In this document: positions 1 to 14,256 of the stretch, in pieces
Position numbering within the stretch: position 1 is the first letter of the stretch
Layout: each line of letters opens with the position of its first letter
Origin: Sulfitobacter noctilucae
GTDB lineage: Bacteria > Pseudomonadota > Alphaproteobacteria > Rhodobacterales > Rhodobacteraceae
DNA length: 64,000 bases
Reading direction: 5' to 3'
Assembly: GCF_000622365.1 (NCBI RefSeq)
Contig: NZ_JASC01000013.1
Location: 372,001-436,000, forward strand
Notes under the pieces: model-generated
Told to the model about the DNA's origin: nothing
Databases searched by the model: none
The model's input: the letters and a program-made list of their open reading frames with translations, nothing else
Program-made: the position numbers and the translations under genes

Positions 1-248
1 TGCCGCTGTATGTCAAAGCCGACAGCGCCAGCCAGACGCGAGGCATTGTCAAACTGTGCACCTGAAACGGCACGGCTGATGACTTGGCGGTTCAAGGTTC
101 GTTCAATGACATCAGGAATGGCATTCGAGCCGTTCCACGCCATGATTGAATCGCCAAGCACAAGGATATCCCCGCGTTCTTTGGGTGCCTGCCCAGCGCA
201 TCCCGCAAGAAACGCAAGCAGGCACCCTATGATCGCAAAGATCCGCAT
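1..248 (-). CDS. SGNH/GDSL-type hydrolase lipoprotein (partial, 3' end outside window)
   Basis: The visible 82 N-terminal codons begin with a lipoprotein signal, a hydrophobic stretch followed by L-A-G-C with the lipidated Cys at residue 17. A block-I SGNH motif follows, LGDSI with the nucleophile Ser34. That motif is typical of arylesterase/lysophospholipase-like SGNH hydrolases, so an outer-membrane or periplasmic esterase is inferred. The start ATG lies one base beyond the gltB stop on the same strand, so it is probably co-transcribed with gltB. The rest of the catalytic residues (block V Asp-His) lie outside the window, and the substrate cannot be named. Confidence 0.7.
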   Translation of the reverse strand, partial: MRIFAIIGCLLAFLAGCAGQAPKERGDILVLGDSIMAWNGSNAIPDVIERTLNRQVISRAVSGAQFDNASRLAGAVGFDIQR

Positions 249-249
249 C

Positions 250-4778
<4,529 letters not shown>

Positions 4779-4782
<4 letters not shown>

Positions 4783-5222
4783 CGGGTTTCTCCTTCACTG
4801 GGCGCAAACAGCGCGATTGTCTCTTGTGTCGTCATCTTCCGGTGGTCTCCGGCCAGATGATAGCCTTGCGGACAGCGGTCCGCGAAGTATTCCAATTCCA
4901 ATGGGGCACCGCCTGCGTTATCGAACAACCCCGCCGACAGGTTGCGTGCCCCATCATGTAGCGTGCGGTAAAAGATGGTCGATCCGCAGGAGCCGCAAAA
5001 TCCACGCTCTGCCCAATCTGATGAGGCGTAGGTTTGAACATCCCCCGCCACCTCAATGCTGTCCGTGTCGAGTCCAATAGACATGAACATCGAACTGGTG
5101 TGCTTGCGACACATATCGCAATGACACGCCCGAACCATCGGCCGCGCCATCGTACCGCGCACCGTGATTGCCCCGCACAGGCAGCAACCTTCGATCTGGT
5201 TCAGGTTTGGCGCATCGCCCAT
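4779..5222 (-). CDS. GFA (glutathione-dependent formaldehyde-activating / CENP-V)-type zinc protein
   Basis: The 147-residue protein carries the Mss4-like zinc-binding pattern of the GFA family: CCLCG near residue 13, CHCDMC near residue 34, and FCGSCGS near residue 77. Family members are often annotated as formaldehyde-activating enzymes, but the catalytic role is disputed and most copies have no known substrate. It sits between gltD and gltB on the same strand and overlaps the gltB start by four bases. That couples its expression to glutamate synthase, although no metabolic link is known. I regard the family as secure and the function as unknown. Confidence 0.85.
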
Positions 5223-5314
5223 GCTTCACCCTTTTTCAAATACCATCCGACACCGGCCACGGGCTAAAACAGATACGTTCAGCCCCAGTGCCGAATGCCG
5301 TGCCATGACCCTGT

Positions 5315-6748
5315 TTATTCCGCCGCCATCATCGCGTTGCTGTCGAATTTCTCAAGGATCGCCTGCGCACAATCGCGTCCGTCCTTGATCGCCCAAACGA
5401 CCAACGATGCACCGCGCACAATATCGCCAACCGCATAGACACCCTCGACCGCCGTGGCACCGGTCACATACTCGGTCTTTACCGTGCCCCAGCGTGTGAC
5501 CGGCAAATCGGGCTCCCCCCACAGCGTGGGCAGATCTTCGGGCTCGAACCCGAGCGCCATAATCACCAGATCAGCATCTTCGACGTAATCTGCGCCCTCG
5601 ATCACCTCCGGAGCTTGCCGCCCGGTCGCATCGGGCGCGCCAAGGCGCATCTTTTGCACCATGACACCCGTCACCGGATCGCCGACAAAACCCTTGGGCG
5701 CTGTCAGCCATTCGAACTGCACGCCCTCTTCTTCGGCATTTGCCACCTCGCGCTGGCTGCCCGGCATGTTGGCGCGGTCACGACGATAAAGGCACTTGAC
5801 GCTTTCCGCACCCTGCCGGATCGACGTGCGTACGCAATCCATCGCAGTATCGCCACCGCCGATCACCACGACCCGCTTGCCCTTTGCATTAAAGCGCCCG
5901 CTCTCGAATTCTTCGACCGCATCGCCAAAGCTTTTGCGGTTGCTGATCGTCAGGAAATCAATTGCCCGCTCTACGCCGAGACCGCCAACACCGGGGGCCT
6001 GTAGGTCTCGTGTTTTGTAAACGCCCGTGGCGATGATCACCGCATCATGCTTCGCGCGGATGTCAGCAAAGCTGATGTCGGTGCCCACATCGCAATTCAG
6101 CTCAAAGGTTACACCACCCTCTTGCAACTGATCGTTACGGCGCATGACGACGTCTTTTTCCAGTTTGAAACCGGGAATACCGTAGGTCAGCAAACCTCCT
6201 GCGCGGTCATAACGATCATAGATCGTGACCTGCACGCCTTGACGGCGCAACACATCAGCCGCCGCCAGACCACCGGGGCCGGCACCGATGATACCCACGC
6301 TTTCGGTCCGTTCCACCTGTGGCTTGATCGGCTGAACCCAGCCTTCTTCCCATGCGGTATCGGTAATGTATTTTTCGACGGACCCAATGGTAACGGTGCC
6401 GTGACCAGATTGCTCGATCACGCAGTTGCCTTCGCACAGACGGTCCTGTGGGCAGATACGTCCGCAGATCTCGGGGAAGGTGTTGGTCATCTGGCTGACC
6501 TCATAGGCTTCCTGCAACCGCCCTTCGGCGGTCAGACGCAGCCAGTCGGGAATATTGTTATGCAGCGGGCAATGGCTTTGGCAATAGGGCACGCCGCATT
6601 GGCTACAACGGCTCGATTGCTCCGCCGCCTTTGCAGTGGCATATTCCGCATAGATCTCTTTGAAGTCGGTGCGACGCAGGTCCGGTGGCCGCTTTTCCGG
6701 CATATCCCGTTCAATCTTGGTGAATTTCAGCATCGGCTGCTCTGCCAT
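5315..6748 (-). CDS. gltD: glutamate synthase small subunit
   Basis: This 477-residue protein is the FAD/NADPH-dependent electron-input subunit of GOGAT. The N-terminal region has two cysteine groups for 4Fe-4S clusters (CSQCGVPYCQSHC near residue 48 and CGRICPQDRLCEGNC near residue 95). An FAD-binding GAGPGG motif lies near residue 157 and an NADPH-binding GGGDTA motif near residue 300. It passes electrons from NADPH to the FMN of GltB. The start is supported by AAGGA about 8 bases upstream. It is the first gene of the gltD-gfa-gltB run. Confidence 0.97.
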   Translation of the reverse strand: MAEQPMLKFTKIERDMPEKRPPDLRRTDFKEIYAEYATAKAAEQSSRCSQCGVPYCQSHCPLHNNIPDWLRLTAEGRLQEAYEVSQMTNTFPEICGRICPQDRLCEGNCVIEQSGHGTVTIGSVEKYITDTAWEEGWVQPIKPQVERTESVGIIGAGPGGLAAADVLRRQGVQVTIYDRYDRAGGLLTYGIPGFKLEKDVVMRRNDQLQEGGVTFELNCDVGTDISFADIRAKHDAVIIATGVYKTRDLQAPGVGGLGVERAIDFLTISNRKSFGDAVEEFESGRFNAKGKRVVVIGGGDTAMDCVRTSIRQGAESVKCLYRRDRANMPGSQREVANAEEEGVQFEWLTAPKGFVGDPVTGVMVQKMRLGAPDATGRQAPEVIEGADYVEDADLVIMALGFEPEDLPTLWGEPDLPVTRWGTVKTEYVTGATAVEGVYAVGDIVRGASLVVWAIKDGRDCAQAILEKFDSNAMMAAE

Positions 6749-6903
6749 CGTACCATCCTTCGTAAACTGCCAGACCCAACCCCTATCCGAAGTGGTATCC
6801 AGATAAAAGACAGCAATGCTGACCTATATTCACGATAGACGGCAAGAGAACTAAAATACTTTGGGCAAACACCGCAAAACTAAGTCCGAAACGGACCCAA
6901 TTC

Positions 6904-7710
6904 CTAATAGCCGGCCCACAGACCCGCCACAGCAGCCGCTCCCACTATGATTCGCCACCAGCCAAACAGCGCGTAGCCATGCTTGCTTACGTAGTCCAAC
7001 AACCACTTCACCACAAAAACCGCCGAAATGAAGGCCATGACAAAGCCGATCGCAATCTCATTCAGCGCCGTCGCGTCCAGTAAGTCACGGTTCTTGTACA
7101 GATCATAGGCAAAGGCCCCAGCCATCGTTGGCATTGATAGAAAGAACGAGAATTCCGCAGCGGCGCGCTTGCTTGCCCCCAGCATCAGCGCCCCCGCAAT
7201 GGTCGAACCCGAACGGGACGTGCCTGGTATCATGGCGAGACATTGAATGAACCCGATCTTCAACGCCATCGACAGCGGAAATTGCATGGCGTCCTCGTGC
7301 CGCGGCTCCGGCGCAACCCGCTCTACCAGCAACAGGATCACGCCGCCGACGATCAACATAACGGCAATCAGCATCGGCGTTTCAAACAGCACCGTTTTGA
7401 TAAAGCCATGCGCCAATACGCCGATCACCACGGCAGGCACAAAAGCGATAAGAACAGACCAGATGAACCGCCGCGCCTGCGGGTCGTGAGATGCGGCAGA
7501 AAACACCGCCCACAAGCGCCCGGCATATATCGTCAGAATGGCCAGCACTGCTCCGAGCTGGATCACAACCTCAAAGGTGCGCCCCGCACTTTGGAACCCC
7601 AGAAAATGCCCGGCCAACAAAAGGTGACCCGTCGAGGATACCGGAATGAATTCTGTCAGCCCTTCCAGCAGTCCAAGAAATGCTGCAACCAGCGATGTAG
7701 ACTCGTCCAT
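6904..7710 (-). CDS. uppP: undecaprenyl-diphosphatase (bacitracin-resistance type)
   Basis: The 268-residue polytopic membrane protein contains both conserved UppP motifs: [14 protein letters not shown] near residues 15-28 and PGTSRSGS near residues 162-169, which contribute Glu, Ser and Arg to the active site. It dephosphorylates undecaprenyl pyrophosphate so that the lipid carrier can be reused for peptidoglycan and polysaccharide synthesis. Its ATG overlaps the stop of the upstream NDUFA9-like gene (TGATG), which shows translational coupling. Confidence 0.96.
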   Translation of the reverse strand: MDESTSLVAAFLGLLEGLTEFIPVSSTGHLLLAGHFLGFQSAGRTFEVVIQLGAVLAILTIYAGRLWAVFSAASHDPQARRFIWSVLIAFVPAVVIGVLAHGFIKTVLFETPMLIAVMLIVGGVILLLVERVAPEPRHEDAMQFPLSMALKIGFIQCLAMIPGTSRSGSTIAGALMLGASKRAAAEFSFFLSMPTMAGAFAYDLYKNRDLLDATALNEIAIGFVMAFISAVFVVKWLLDYVSKHGYALFGWWRIIVGAAAVAGLWAGY

Positions 7711-8696
7711 CAGCCGTTGCGCAGGTTCTGCGCCGATTCCTTGATCGCATCATACTGGCCCGAAGGGCGGAACCGCCACAAGTAATCCGGCAGGACCGAT
7801 CCCATTGCGACGGGTTTGATCCCCAGATCGGCAAAACCCTTCATACCGTCCGCGACCACATTGTCCTGAGTCAGGTTTTTGACCTGATCACGGGTCAGAA
7901 CACCGTTGCTGAACACGCCAAAGGTGATGGCCTGCAGCATATCGAACCCGAACGCCATGATCCGCGCGATCCAGACCGGCATATTCACGATCAGGCGTCT
8001 GCGGTGGATGACCTTGAGCATGCGCTGCATCAACCCACGGAAACTGTCCACTTCGGGACCACCGAGTTCGTAGATCCCAGCGGGAGCCTGCCCCATCACC
8101 GCCATCGCTGCCGCTTGCGCAACATCGTCGACATACACAGGCTGGAACATCGTGTCGCCACCAACAACCGGCAACATCGGGCTGACCCGCGTCATGCCTG
8201 CAAAGCGGTTGAAAAAATCATCTTCGGGTCCGAACACGATCGAAGGCCGCAGGATCACTGCATCCGGCATATGCTTGAGCACGCCTGCCTCGCCCTCGGC
8301 CTTGCTGGAAGCATAGTCGCTGGCCGCTTCCATGTCCGCACCGATGGCCGAGATCTGTACCATCCGCGTAACACCGTTCTCGGCTGCCAGTCGCGCGATT
8401 CGCGCCGGACCTTCGGCCTGCACCGCATCAAATTTATTCTTGCCGCTTTCCACCAAGAGGCCAACGCAGTTCACAACCGCATCCGCACCCATCAGCGCAG
8501 CCTGAACAGACGCATCATCGCGGATATTGCACAAGATCGGCTCGACCTGCCCGACAACACCATATGGCTTGACGAACAACGCTTCATTCGGATTGCGCAC
8601 GGCCACCCGCACCCGCCAGCCCGCCTTCGCCATCCGCTGAGCGATATAGCGGCCCACAAACCCGGACCCACCGTAGATTGTTACCAGCTTGGCCAT
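7710..8696 (-). CDS. complex I NDUFA9 subunit family protein (atypical SDR)
   Basis: This 328-residue protein starts with a Rossmann nucleotide-binding motif ([12 protein letters not shown]) and has the length and layout of the atypical short-chain dehydrogenases related to mitochondrial NDUFA9. In alphaproteobacteria these are regarded as accessory or assembly factors of respiratory complex I. A possible ubiquinone-related role is inferred from the family and not visible here. The ATG at 8696 is preferred over a TTG one codon earlier because GGAGAGG lies 5 bases upstream. The gene overlaps uppP by one base. Confidence 0.85.
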   Translation of the reverse strand: MAKLVTIYGGSGFVGRYIAQRMAKAGWRVRVAVRNPNEALFVKPYGVVGQVEPILCNIRDDASVQAALMGADAVVNCVGLLVESGKNKFDAVQAEGPARIARLAAENGVTRMVQISAIGADMEAASDYASSKAEGEAGVLKHMPDAVILRPSIVFGPEDDFFNRFAGMTRVSPMLPVVGGDTMFQPVYVDDVAQAAAMAVMGQAPAGIYELGGPEVDSFRGLMQRMLKVIHRRRLIVNMPVWIARIMAFGFDMLQAITFGVFSNGVLTRDQVKNLTQDNVVADGMKGFADLGIKPVAMGSVLPDYLWRFRPSGQYDAIKESAQNLRNG

Positions 8697-8867
8697 CAAA
8701 ACCTCTCCTGCATGCGCATTTTCACCTTGTCATCTACCCGTCTGGCTTGTCTCGAACAAGCTGCAATTGGATCATATGCCATCAACATCCCCGCGAAGTT
8801 CAGTTTTGCGTCAGATAGCAATTGACAGCATGGTCACTCCCCCTTAGATCACCGCTTCACGTGACCT

Positions 8868-8953
8868 GCCCAGGTGGCGGAATGGTAGACGCGCTAGCTT
8901 CAGGTGCTAGTACTGGCAACGGTGTGGAGGTTCGAGTCCTCTCCTGGGCACCA
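8868..8953 (+). tRNA. tRNA-Leu(CAG)
   Basis: The sequence folds as a class-II tRNA with a long variable arm. A 7-bp acceptor stem pairs 8868-8874 with 8943-8949. The anticodon stem CTAGC/GCTAG encloses a 7-base loop whose positions 34-36 read CAG, and a TTCGAGT T-loop is present. Positions 8950-8953 encode the discriminator A and CCA. Its 3' end is the target of the island that follows, and the tRNA remains intact. Confidence 0.95.
8938..8953 (+). repeat. attachment site copy (left, within tRNA-Leu)
   Basis: Sixteen bases, CCTCTCCTGGGCACCA, comprise the T-arm end, acceptor strand and CCA of tRNA-Leu. They are repeated exactly at the right end of the island in the same orientation. Confidence 0.85.
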
Positions 8954-9010
8954 CTTTATCCCATATAAGCCTTTGTAATACTTGGATAATATAGGGTGGT
9001 TGTTGTCTTG

Positions 9011-9031
9011 GGGTCCACATTTGGGTCCACA
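9011..9031 (+). repeat. paired GGGTCCACA motif, left end of island
   Basis: GGGTCCACA occurs at 9011-9019 and 9023-9031, one start every 12 bases. It lies between the tRNA and the integrase start, 58 bases inside the attachment repeat. The same pair with the same period lies near the right end. Arm-type binding sites for the integrase are the natural reading, but this is an inference. Confidence 0.7.
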
Positions 9032-9036
9032 ATCGC

Positions 9037-10397
9037 ATGACCAATGCACTGATGATACGATATCTCAAACTCGACAAAGCTAGGGGCGTTTATAAGTACC
9101 GACGCCGTGTGCCAGATAATTTGAAGCCTGTTCTAGGTAAGGCTGAGTTCGCCAAGAAACTTGGTACAACCGAAGAAGAGGCGATGCGGAGATACCCTGC
9201 TTATCACAAGCAGGTTGAAGGCGCTCTCGCTATGGCTAGACGGGACTTAAATAGCCGAGACACCCATCAGATCAAATCTGATATTGAAGCATACTTGCTT
9301 GAAAAGGATGCAGACCCATACTCTTCGGGTTATGACGAAAGCGAACGCTTTGGGCGACAAGAGGAAGCCGAACGCATTTTGAGTAAGTACCCTACGATGA
9401 GGAAACGGGTTATACCGATCCTGGCTGGCTCCCTGTTGCTGACAAGGCCGTGGTGGATGCTTTGTATGGAGGCTTAGACGCTGTTAAGGCCACGATGACC
9501 ATCAAGGGTGCATACGCATTCTATCTGGCCGAAAAGAAGATAGCTGACCCTCACAAACGAAAGAAGCAACTAGAGCGGTTCGCTCGGAGCGAAAAGGCGC
9601 TACTGTCAATTACCAAGGTTGACGTACCTTTGAAAAACGTCAAGCGAATACATGCCAGAAAGTTGCGTGATCATTACCTTTAAACCTTGTCAGTCTCATC
9701 GACCAAGCGAAATATCACCGATGCTAAGTCCGTCTTCTCCTTTGCAGACAGGGAACACGATCTCGGCCTGTCAAACCCTTTCGCTAAGCTTGACTATCCC
9801 AAAAGAGACAACGCCGCCATTGATGATCGACACCCTTTGCCAATGAGCGTCATTGAAGCGATGTACAAGGAGCTTGAAGGGCAACAGACTCTTGGCGACA
9901 TCTGGACACTAATGCACCACACAGGTGCGCAGAACGCAGAAATCCTCGGCTTGAAACGAAAAAACCTGTTCCTTGACAACACTATACCCCACGGTGAATT
10001 TACTCCTGATGGTTTGCGAACGCTGAAAACCGCGTCAAGACGGCGTAAAGTCCCACTGGTTGGCAGAGCGTTGGAAGTAGCCCAGCGCTTGGCTTCAACT
10101 TACACAAACGATCAAGATCTATTCCCCAAGTACGCCGATACGGCCAAACACGACAACTTTAGTCAAGTGATGCGCAAGCGCCTGCGTAAGTTCACCACAG
10201 ACAAAAAACATGCCGTTTACAGCTTGCGTCACAACATGAAAGATTCTCTGATCAAGGTGAATGCTGGTCACAGAGTTGAACTCAGCATCTTAGGGCACGG
10301 TTTAGGAAAGGGTTCGGAAGCCAGCTATGGGTCAGGTGTCAGCCTTGAAGCCATGTTGGAGGCAATGAACCGGATTGATTTCGGTCAGAACTCCTAG
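9037..10397 (+). pseudogene. tyrosine-type integrase, disrupted by frameshift and stop
   Basis: Three pieces together make one phage-type integrase. An N-terminal region with the YRRRVPDNLK arm-type signature (9037 to about 9390) continues in the +2 frame as DPGWLPVADKAVVDALYGG (about 9393-9680). After an in-frame TAA at 9681-9683 the same frame runs to 10397 with the catalytic core. The C-terminal YSLRH box, the ILGHG box and a terminal YGSG tyrosine segment are visible. The first catalytic-Arg position reads TGAQNAEI, with Gln where most tyrosine recombinases have Arg. The frameshift lies near 9390. The element it served is therefore probably fixed in place. Confidence 0.88.
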
Positions 10398-10582
10398 TTC
10401 GCAGCTGATGAAGTATCCCCCGAAATGCTGATGCGATGGGAAAAGTCCTGTTCAACAGAGGTGCGGCAAAACGCCTCACCCAGTCAATCAGTTGATTCTA
10501 GACGATAAGTGCCGGAACATATCTGCTGCACTTCCAAGTCATTTTTAGCCTACTTGGTCCCCATCTAAAAAAGGATGGATAA

Positions 10583-11617
10583 GTGCATAAATTACTTGGA
10601 CTGAAATCAGAGACAGTAGGCGGTCTATTGGACCGGCAATTTGAACCCCGGACTGTTATCCTCGACCCGTGGCTTCGGGATGAGGAAACCTGCGTCGTCT
10701 GGGCTGCGACAGGCGTTGGTAAAACCATGTTTAGCCTTAGCATCGCCGTCGCTGTTGCGGGCGGTGGCAAGTTGGGTGACTGGGATGCTCCAGAAGCAAG
10801 AAAAGTCACTTACATTGATGGCGAGATGAACGTCCGTGATCTTCAAGAACGACTTAGTCAGATGGTTAACGAAATGGATTTGCTTAGCGGGAAGGCACAG
10901 GTCGAACTGGCAAGGCAAAACATGACCATCATAGCCCGACAGGACCAGTTGGAAGCATCAGAGTTCCTAGACATCACGAACCCTGAACATCAACAAAAGT
11001 TGGTGAAATCGATAAAAGGCAATTGCGATTTATTGATCTTGGATAACTTCACCACCCTTTCGACGGGCTTGGCTGACGAAAACGACGCCACTGCATTCAA
11101 GCAGGTGCAGGAGTTGTTCATGAAGCTGAAAAAAGCGAAGATATCTGCGATCCTTGTTCACCACTCTAACAAAACTGGCGGCAACATGAGGGGATCAACT
11201 GCACTTGAAGCCACATTCGAGATCATTTTGGCGCTGAAACGGCCAAAGGTATCAGCTGCAGGGGAAGCAAGATTTCGTGCTGAATTCACTAAGTTCCGCA
11301 GCAAGGGCGACGAAAGTCAGACATCAAGAACTTGGACGCTTACAAAAGACGGTTGGGACGTCACTGACGATGTGATGGACGATCCGAAAGAAGATCGGGT
11401 GTATCTGGCGCTTAAGAGCCTAAACTATACCAGTCTACAAGCTATCGCTGATGCGCTTAAGATGAGCAAAAGTGCCGTCCACCGGAGGGTTCAGCGGCTT
11501 GAAGCCATGGGCACATTGTCACGGAGAGAACGGAACGAGTGTTTCGGCAAAGCCAAGGATTTGAAGTATCCTGACGGTCATACGCCATTCGATGAATTCA
11601 TCGAAGAAGAGTATTGA
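10583..11617 (+). CDS. RepA-like AAA/RecA-fold ATPase with C-terminal winged helix
   Basis: The 344-residue protein has a Walker A motif at residues 41-48 (AATGVGKT), a Walker B strand LLILD near residue 150 and a downstream VHHSNKTGG motif, as in hexameric RepA/DnaB-like island and phage ATPases. Residues from about 285 form a helix-turn-helix (AIADALKMSKSAVHRRVQRL), which would bind DNA. The GTG start is chosen because AAGGAT lies 7 bases before it. Its place next to the integrase suggests a role in replication or maintenance of the excised element. It appears intact although the integrase is broken. The exact role is inferred. Confidence 0.75.
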   Translation: MHKLLGLKSETVGGLLDRQFEPRTVILDPWLRDEETCVVWAATGVGKTMFSLSIAVAVAGGGKLGDWDAPEARKVTYIDGEMNVRDLQERLSQMVNEMDLLSGKAQVELARQNMTIIARQDQLEASEFLDITNPEHQQKLVKSIKGNCDLLILDNFTTLSTGLADENDATAFKQVQELFMKLKKAKISAILVHHSNKTGGNMRGSTALEATFEIILALKRPKVSAAGEARFRAEFTKFRSKGDESQTSRTWTLTKDGWDVTDDVMDDPKEDRVYLALKSLNYTSLQAIADALKMSKSAVHRRVQRLEAMGTLSRRERNECFGKAKDLKYPDGHTPFDEFIEEEY

Positions 11618-11679
11618 GGCAAGAAGGGATTCAGGAGGGGGACGTCAGTCCTCCTTCATAGGAGATATATCCGTGTCTC

Positions 11680-12114
11680 TTGTCCCTATATCTAACTGGG
11701 ACGGGAAATCGGGACGGATACGGATGTCAGCTTTGTCACTGTGATGCTCAGAACAAACCTCTAACACGGCGTATCCCAATCCGACTTTATGCCGAGAACC
11801 AAGGCTATTGCGTCTGGCCACATTTGTTCGCTATCTGTTCCCACATGCCTCTCCACCCAGTCACCTATGGTTTTCGCTTCGACGTCAGGATCGAAGCCTT
11901 AGTAGCTGCGGATGTGGTTGAGTTCATTTGTGCCGGTTGCAGCAAGCGATATCTAATCGCCCCTTACCAGCTGCTACTAAAGTTCAGACCATCTACGCAC
12001 CTCAACATCGTAGGAGATCGTTTTCACTGCCGTTCATATGGGCAGCGAGGTAAGGCAAGATGGGCTGTGTATCGAGCAGAAACGCTGCTGACGAATGTAA
12101 GCAAGACAGATTGA
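11680..12114 (+). CDS. small zinc-ribbon-like island protein, possibly decayed
   Basis: I do not recognise a named family. The C-terminal half has CAGC followed about 40 residues later by HCRSYGQRG, a pattern like a zinc ribbon whose last cysteine has become Tyr, then a well-formed KARWAVYRA ending. The first 55 residues look poorly conserved, and translation may really begin at ATG 11845 (MPLHPVTYGF). It reads in the same direction as the ATPase. It may be a degenerating island gene; no function is proposed. Confidence 0.35.
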   Translation: MSLYLTGTGNRDGYGCQLCHCDAQNKPLTRRIPIRLYAENQGYCVWPHLFAICSHMPLHPVTYGFRFDVRIEALVAADVVEFICAGCSKRYLIAPYQLLLKFRPSTHLNIVGDRFHCRSYGQRGKARWAVYRAETLLTNVSKTD

Positions 12115-12519
12115 TGAACGGCAGAGCAGCCATCGTTAAGACGCGTATATGGTTTTAGCGGTAACAATCGAGCCGCTAAGATGAGACGTTCGCTTCCGGC
12201 CCAAAGCTGCCGTTGGTCGATCTGATCAATGCTGCGACGCAACTTCTCCGAAGCAGACCTTCAGCCGTTTCTCCAGACTGTGGTTGGGCGATCGACACGA
12301 CGTGTAGATATCGACCTTTGCAAAGCCCCCAGTGTCAGAGCGTGGTCGGCGTTACTGAATTCTTGGAAACACGACCGATGTCGCTGCGACTTCCGCGAGG
12401 CGGTGTTTGAGATGGCGAGCAATACAGTCCGGCATGTCGAATACCGTAGCGCTGGCGATGGCGCTATCGCTTTGCATTTTTAGAATATTTGCCATGAGCG
12501 TTGATTCAAAACGAAGGGT
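12115..12519 (+). other. 405-bp stretch with gene remnants only
   Basis: An 84-codon open frame at 12229-12483 (SWKHDRCRCDFREAVFEMA) has protein-like composition but no start signal and no family I recognise. I read the stretch as decayed island DNA. It ends at a strong hairpin terminator. Confidence 0.3.
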
Positions 12520-12550
12520 GAGCGCCCTGAAATGACGGGCGCTCTCTTTT
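12520..12550 (+). terminator. rho-independent terminator
   Basis: A perfect 8-bp stem, GAGCGCCC (12520-12527) with GGGCGCTC (12537-12544), encloses a 9-base loop and is followed by TCTTTTCT on the plus strand. It would stop plus-strand transcription from the left part of the island. The stem also lies 55 bases beyond the stop of the minus-strand MBL-fold gene and may act on both sides. Confidence 0.75.
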
Positions 12551-12598
12551 CTCATAAATGCACAAGTGGCTCACGTTGCGAGCGAAATCATGCGCGGG

Positions 12599-13492
12599 TT
12601 ATCCCCAACTCATCTCACCAGTCAAAACCTTGGCACCGACGTTCAGTGCAACATCCATTCCAAGATCAGGATAGCGCGCGGTCATCGCGGCAATCAGGTC
12701 TTCGGACCCGTTTGCTTTTTCAAGTTCATTTTCAAGAGCCAAAAGATAGCCCTTTGTGAACTCGACGGCTTCAAGGCCCATCGGTGCGTCCAGCGTCATG
12801 TGACCCGGAACAACGACCTGCGGGTTGCGGGCGATGATGGCGTCCAGATTGGCGATCCATGCGGCGCGCTGTTCCTTGGTCGGTGTGTCTGCAGTCCAGA
12901 CATGGGTGCCGGAAAAGACCATCACGCCACCGAGCACGGCTTGCAGATCCTCGACCCAGAGGTATCGGCGGTTGGCCAAACCTTCGGCAGGCACGATCTC
13001 GATCTGATGGCCATCCACCGTCAGGGTCGCGCTGTCGTTGGCGACCGGAATGATGACGTCATCAACCGATGCCGGACCGTTTTCGCCCAATTGCGGGCCC
13101 CAGGTTTCGACCTTTTTCGCCACATTGGCATTGACGGCAGCAACGGTTTCGCTGGCTGCAATAACGCGGGCCTCGGGGAAGGCTTCGGTGATTGGACGCA
13201 GGCTGAAATAGAAGTCGGGGTCGCTCTGGCTGATGTATATCGTGGTCAGGGTCTTACCCGTTGCTTTGATTTCCTTGGCCAGCGCGCGACCGTCCGGAAG
13301 GGTAAATCCGCCGTCGATCAGCACGGCCTCGGTCTCGCCATGCACCAAGACCGGCGCGCGGAAGAAGCCGTTCTCGCCGGCGGGGTAATGGGTCCAGGTT
13401 AGGCCCTTTGCGTCTGCGAATGAAATGGTGGGTGCAATCAGGGCTGCGGCCCCGGCTGCGGTGGTGAGTTTCAGCATGTTTCTGCGGTTCAT
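12599..13492 (-). CDS. exported MBL-fold protein lacking the canonical zinc ligands
   Basis: The 297-residue protein begins with a twin-arginine-like signal (NRRNMLKL, hydrophobic stretch, cleavage near FADA). Its fold pattern is that of a metallo-beta-lactamase superfamily hydrolase: an initial VLIDGGF strand, a central motif position, then VVVPGHM near residue 228. The motif that should read HxHxDH is SQSDPDFY, so three of the four usual ligands there are replaced. The GHTPG position reads EGLANR. It is therefore an MBL fold that probably does not bind the usual di-zinc centre. It lies 26 bases after the DsbA-like gene, in one operon. Function unknown. Confidence 0.75.
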   Translation of the reverse strand: MNRRNMLKLTTAAGAAALIAPTISFADAKGLTWTHYPAGENGFFRAPVLVHGETEAVLIDGGFTLPDGRALAKEIKATGKTLTTIYISQSDPDFYFSLRPITEAFPEARVIAASETVAAVNANVAKKVETWGPQLGENGPASVDDVIIPVANDSATLTVDGHQIEIVPAEGLANRRYLWVEDLQAVLGGVMVFSGTHVWTADTPTKEQRAAWIANLDAIIARNPQVVVPGHMTLDAPMGLEAVEFTKGYLLALENELEKANGSEDLIAAMTARYPDLGMDVALNVGAKVLTGEMSWG

Positions 13493-13518
13493 TGTCGTGT
13501 CCTTTCGTTAAAGTGGGA

Positions 13519-14160
13519 TCAAGCCAGCCCGAGGGCGGCGATGACCGTATCGGGTCCGGAATAAAGCGTGCTGGCATCCAGCCCACGGCTGGTGCCATCA
13601 ACCTCGGCAATCAGGGAGGGAACGCCCTGCATGTTGTAGGTCTCCATAAGGTTGCGAGCCTTTTTGGTGCGATCGCGCAGCTGGTCTGCAAGGGCGGCGT
13701 CCGGGCTCAGAATCCGCGCAGAAGCGTCCACAAGACCGAGGTCTTCAAGCAAGCTTGCGACCACAGCAGCGGATGTCACATCCTTGCCGTCGACATAGCG
13801 CGCCGTCTGAATGGCAGAGAGCGCCTCAATCACCCGATCGGGGGCGGTGTCCGCCACAGCCGTGACGGCGAACGTCGCCACCGTGGAGTCCAAAGAGGCA
13901 TCGTCGGCCCCCAGAACGTCGCGGCGGTACGCTTTGGAGAATCGGCGACCAGTCAACGCGGCAATACGCTGGTCATTCGCCCATGCCTGCGTCGCGAAGC
14001 TTTTCATCGGCCGCGCTCCGCTGCCGGCGAACAGCCCAGTGGCATGTGGCCGTAGGTCGACGGCGGGGTGCTTCGCAAGCGTGCCGATGATCGCCGAAGC
14101 GCCGTAGCACCAGCCGCAAAGCGGATCGAAAAGGTAATGCAGTGTCGCTGTCTGTGTCAT
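13519..14160 (-). CDS. DsbA-family (FrnE-like) thioredoxin-fold oxidoreductase
   Basis: The 213-residue protein has a CGWC active site at residues 15-18 directly after the first strand (LHYLFDPLCGWC), as in cytoplasmic DsbA/FrnE-like proteins, with a long helical insertion after it. There is no signal peptide from the chosen start. ATG 14160 is preferred over an upstream in-frame ATG because AAGGAGA lies 7 bases before it. It is the first gene of the minus-strand pair with the MBL-fold gene and is divergent from a LysR gene. A thiol-disulfide or glutathione-linked isomerase role is inferred from family only. Confidence 0.85.
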   Translation of the reverse strand: MTQTATLHYLFDPLCGWCYGASAIIGTLAKHPAVDLRPHATGLFAGSGARPMKSFATQAWANDQRIAALTGRRFSKAYRRDVLGADDASLDSTVATFAVTAVADTAPDRVIEALSAIQTARYVDGKDVTSAAVVASLLEDLGLVDASARILSPDAALADQLRDRTKKARNLMETYNMQGVPSLIAEVDGTSRGLDASTLYSGPDTVIAALGLA

Positions 14161-14256
14161 GGTCTGTCTCCTTGGGGACGGATATAGGCGCATCCATTTC
14201 CCTTGATAAGGCAAACGATTCTGACATAGCGTATGCGAAAAGCTAACAGTGAAATC

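Noticed and set aside
9681..9683. Possible recoding of the stop inside the integrase, since Sec machinery is nearby
   Set aside because: The codon is TAA, not TGA, and a separate frameshift also breaks the gene, so decay is the better explanation.
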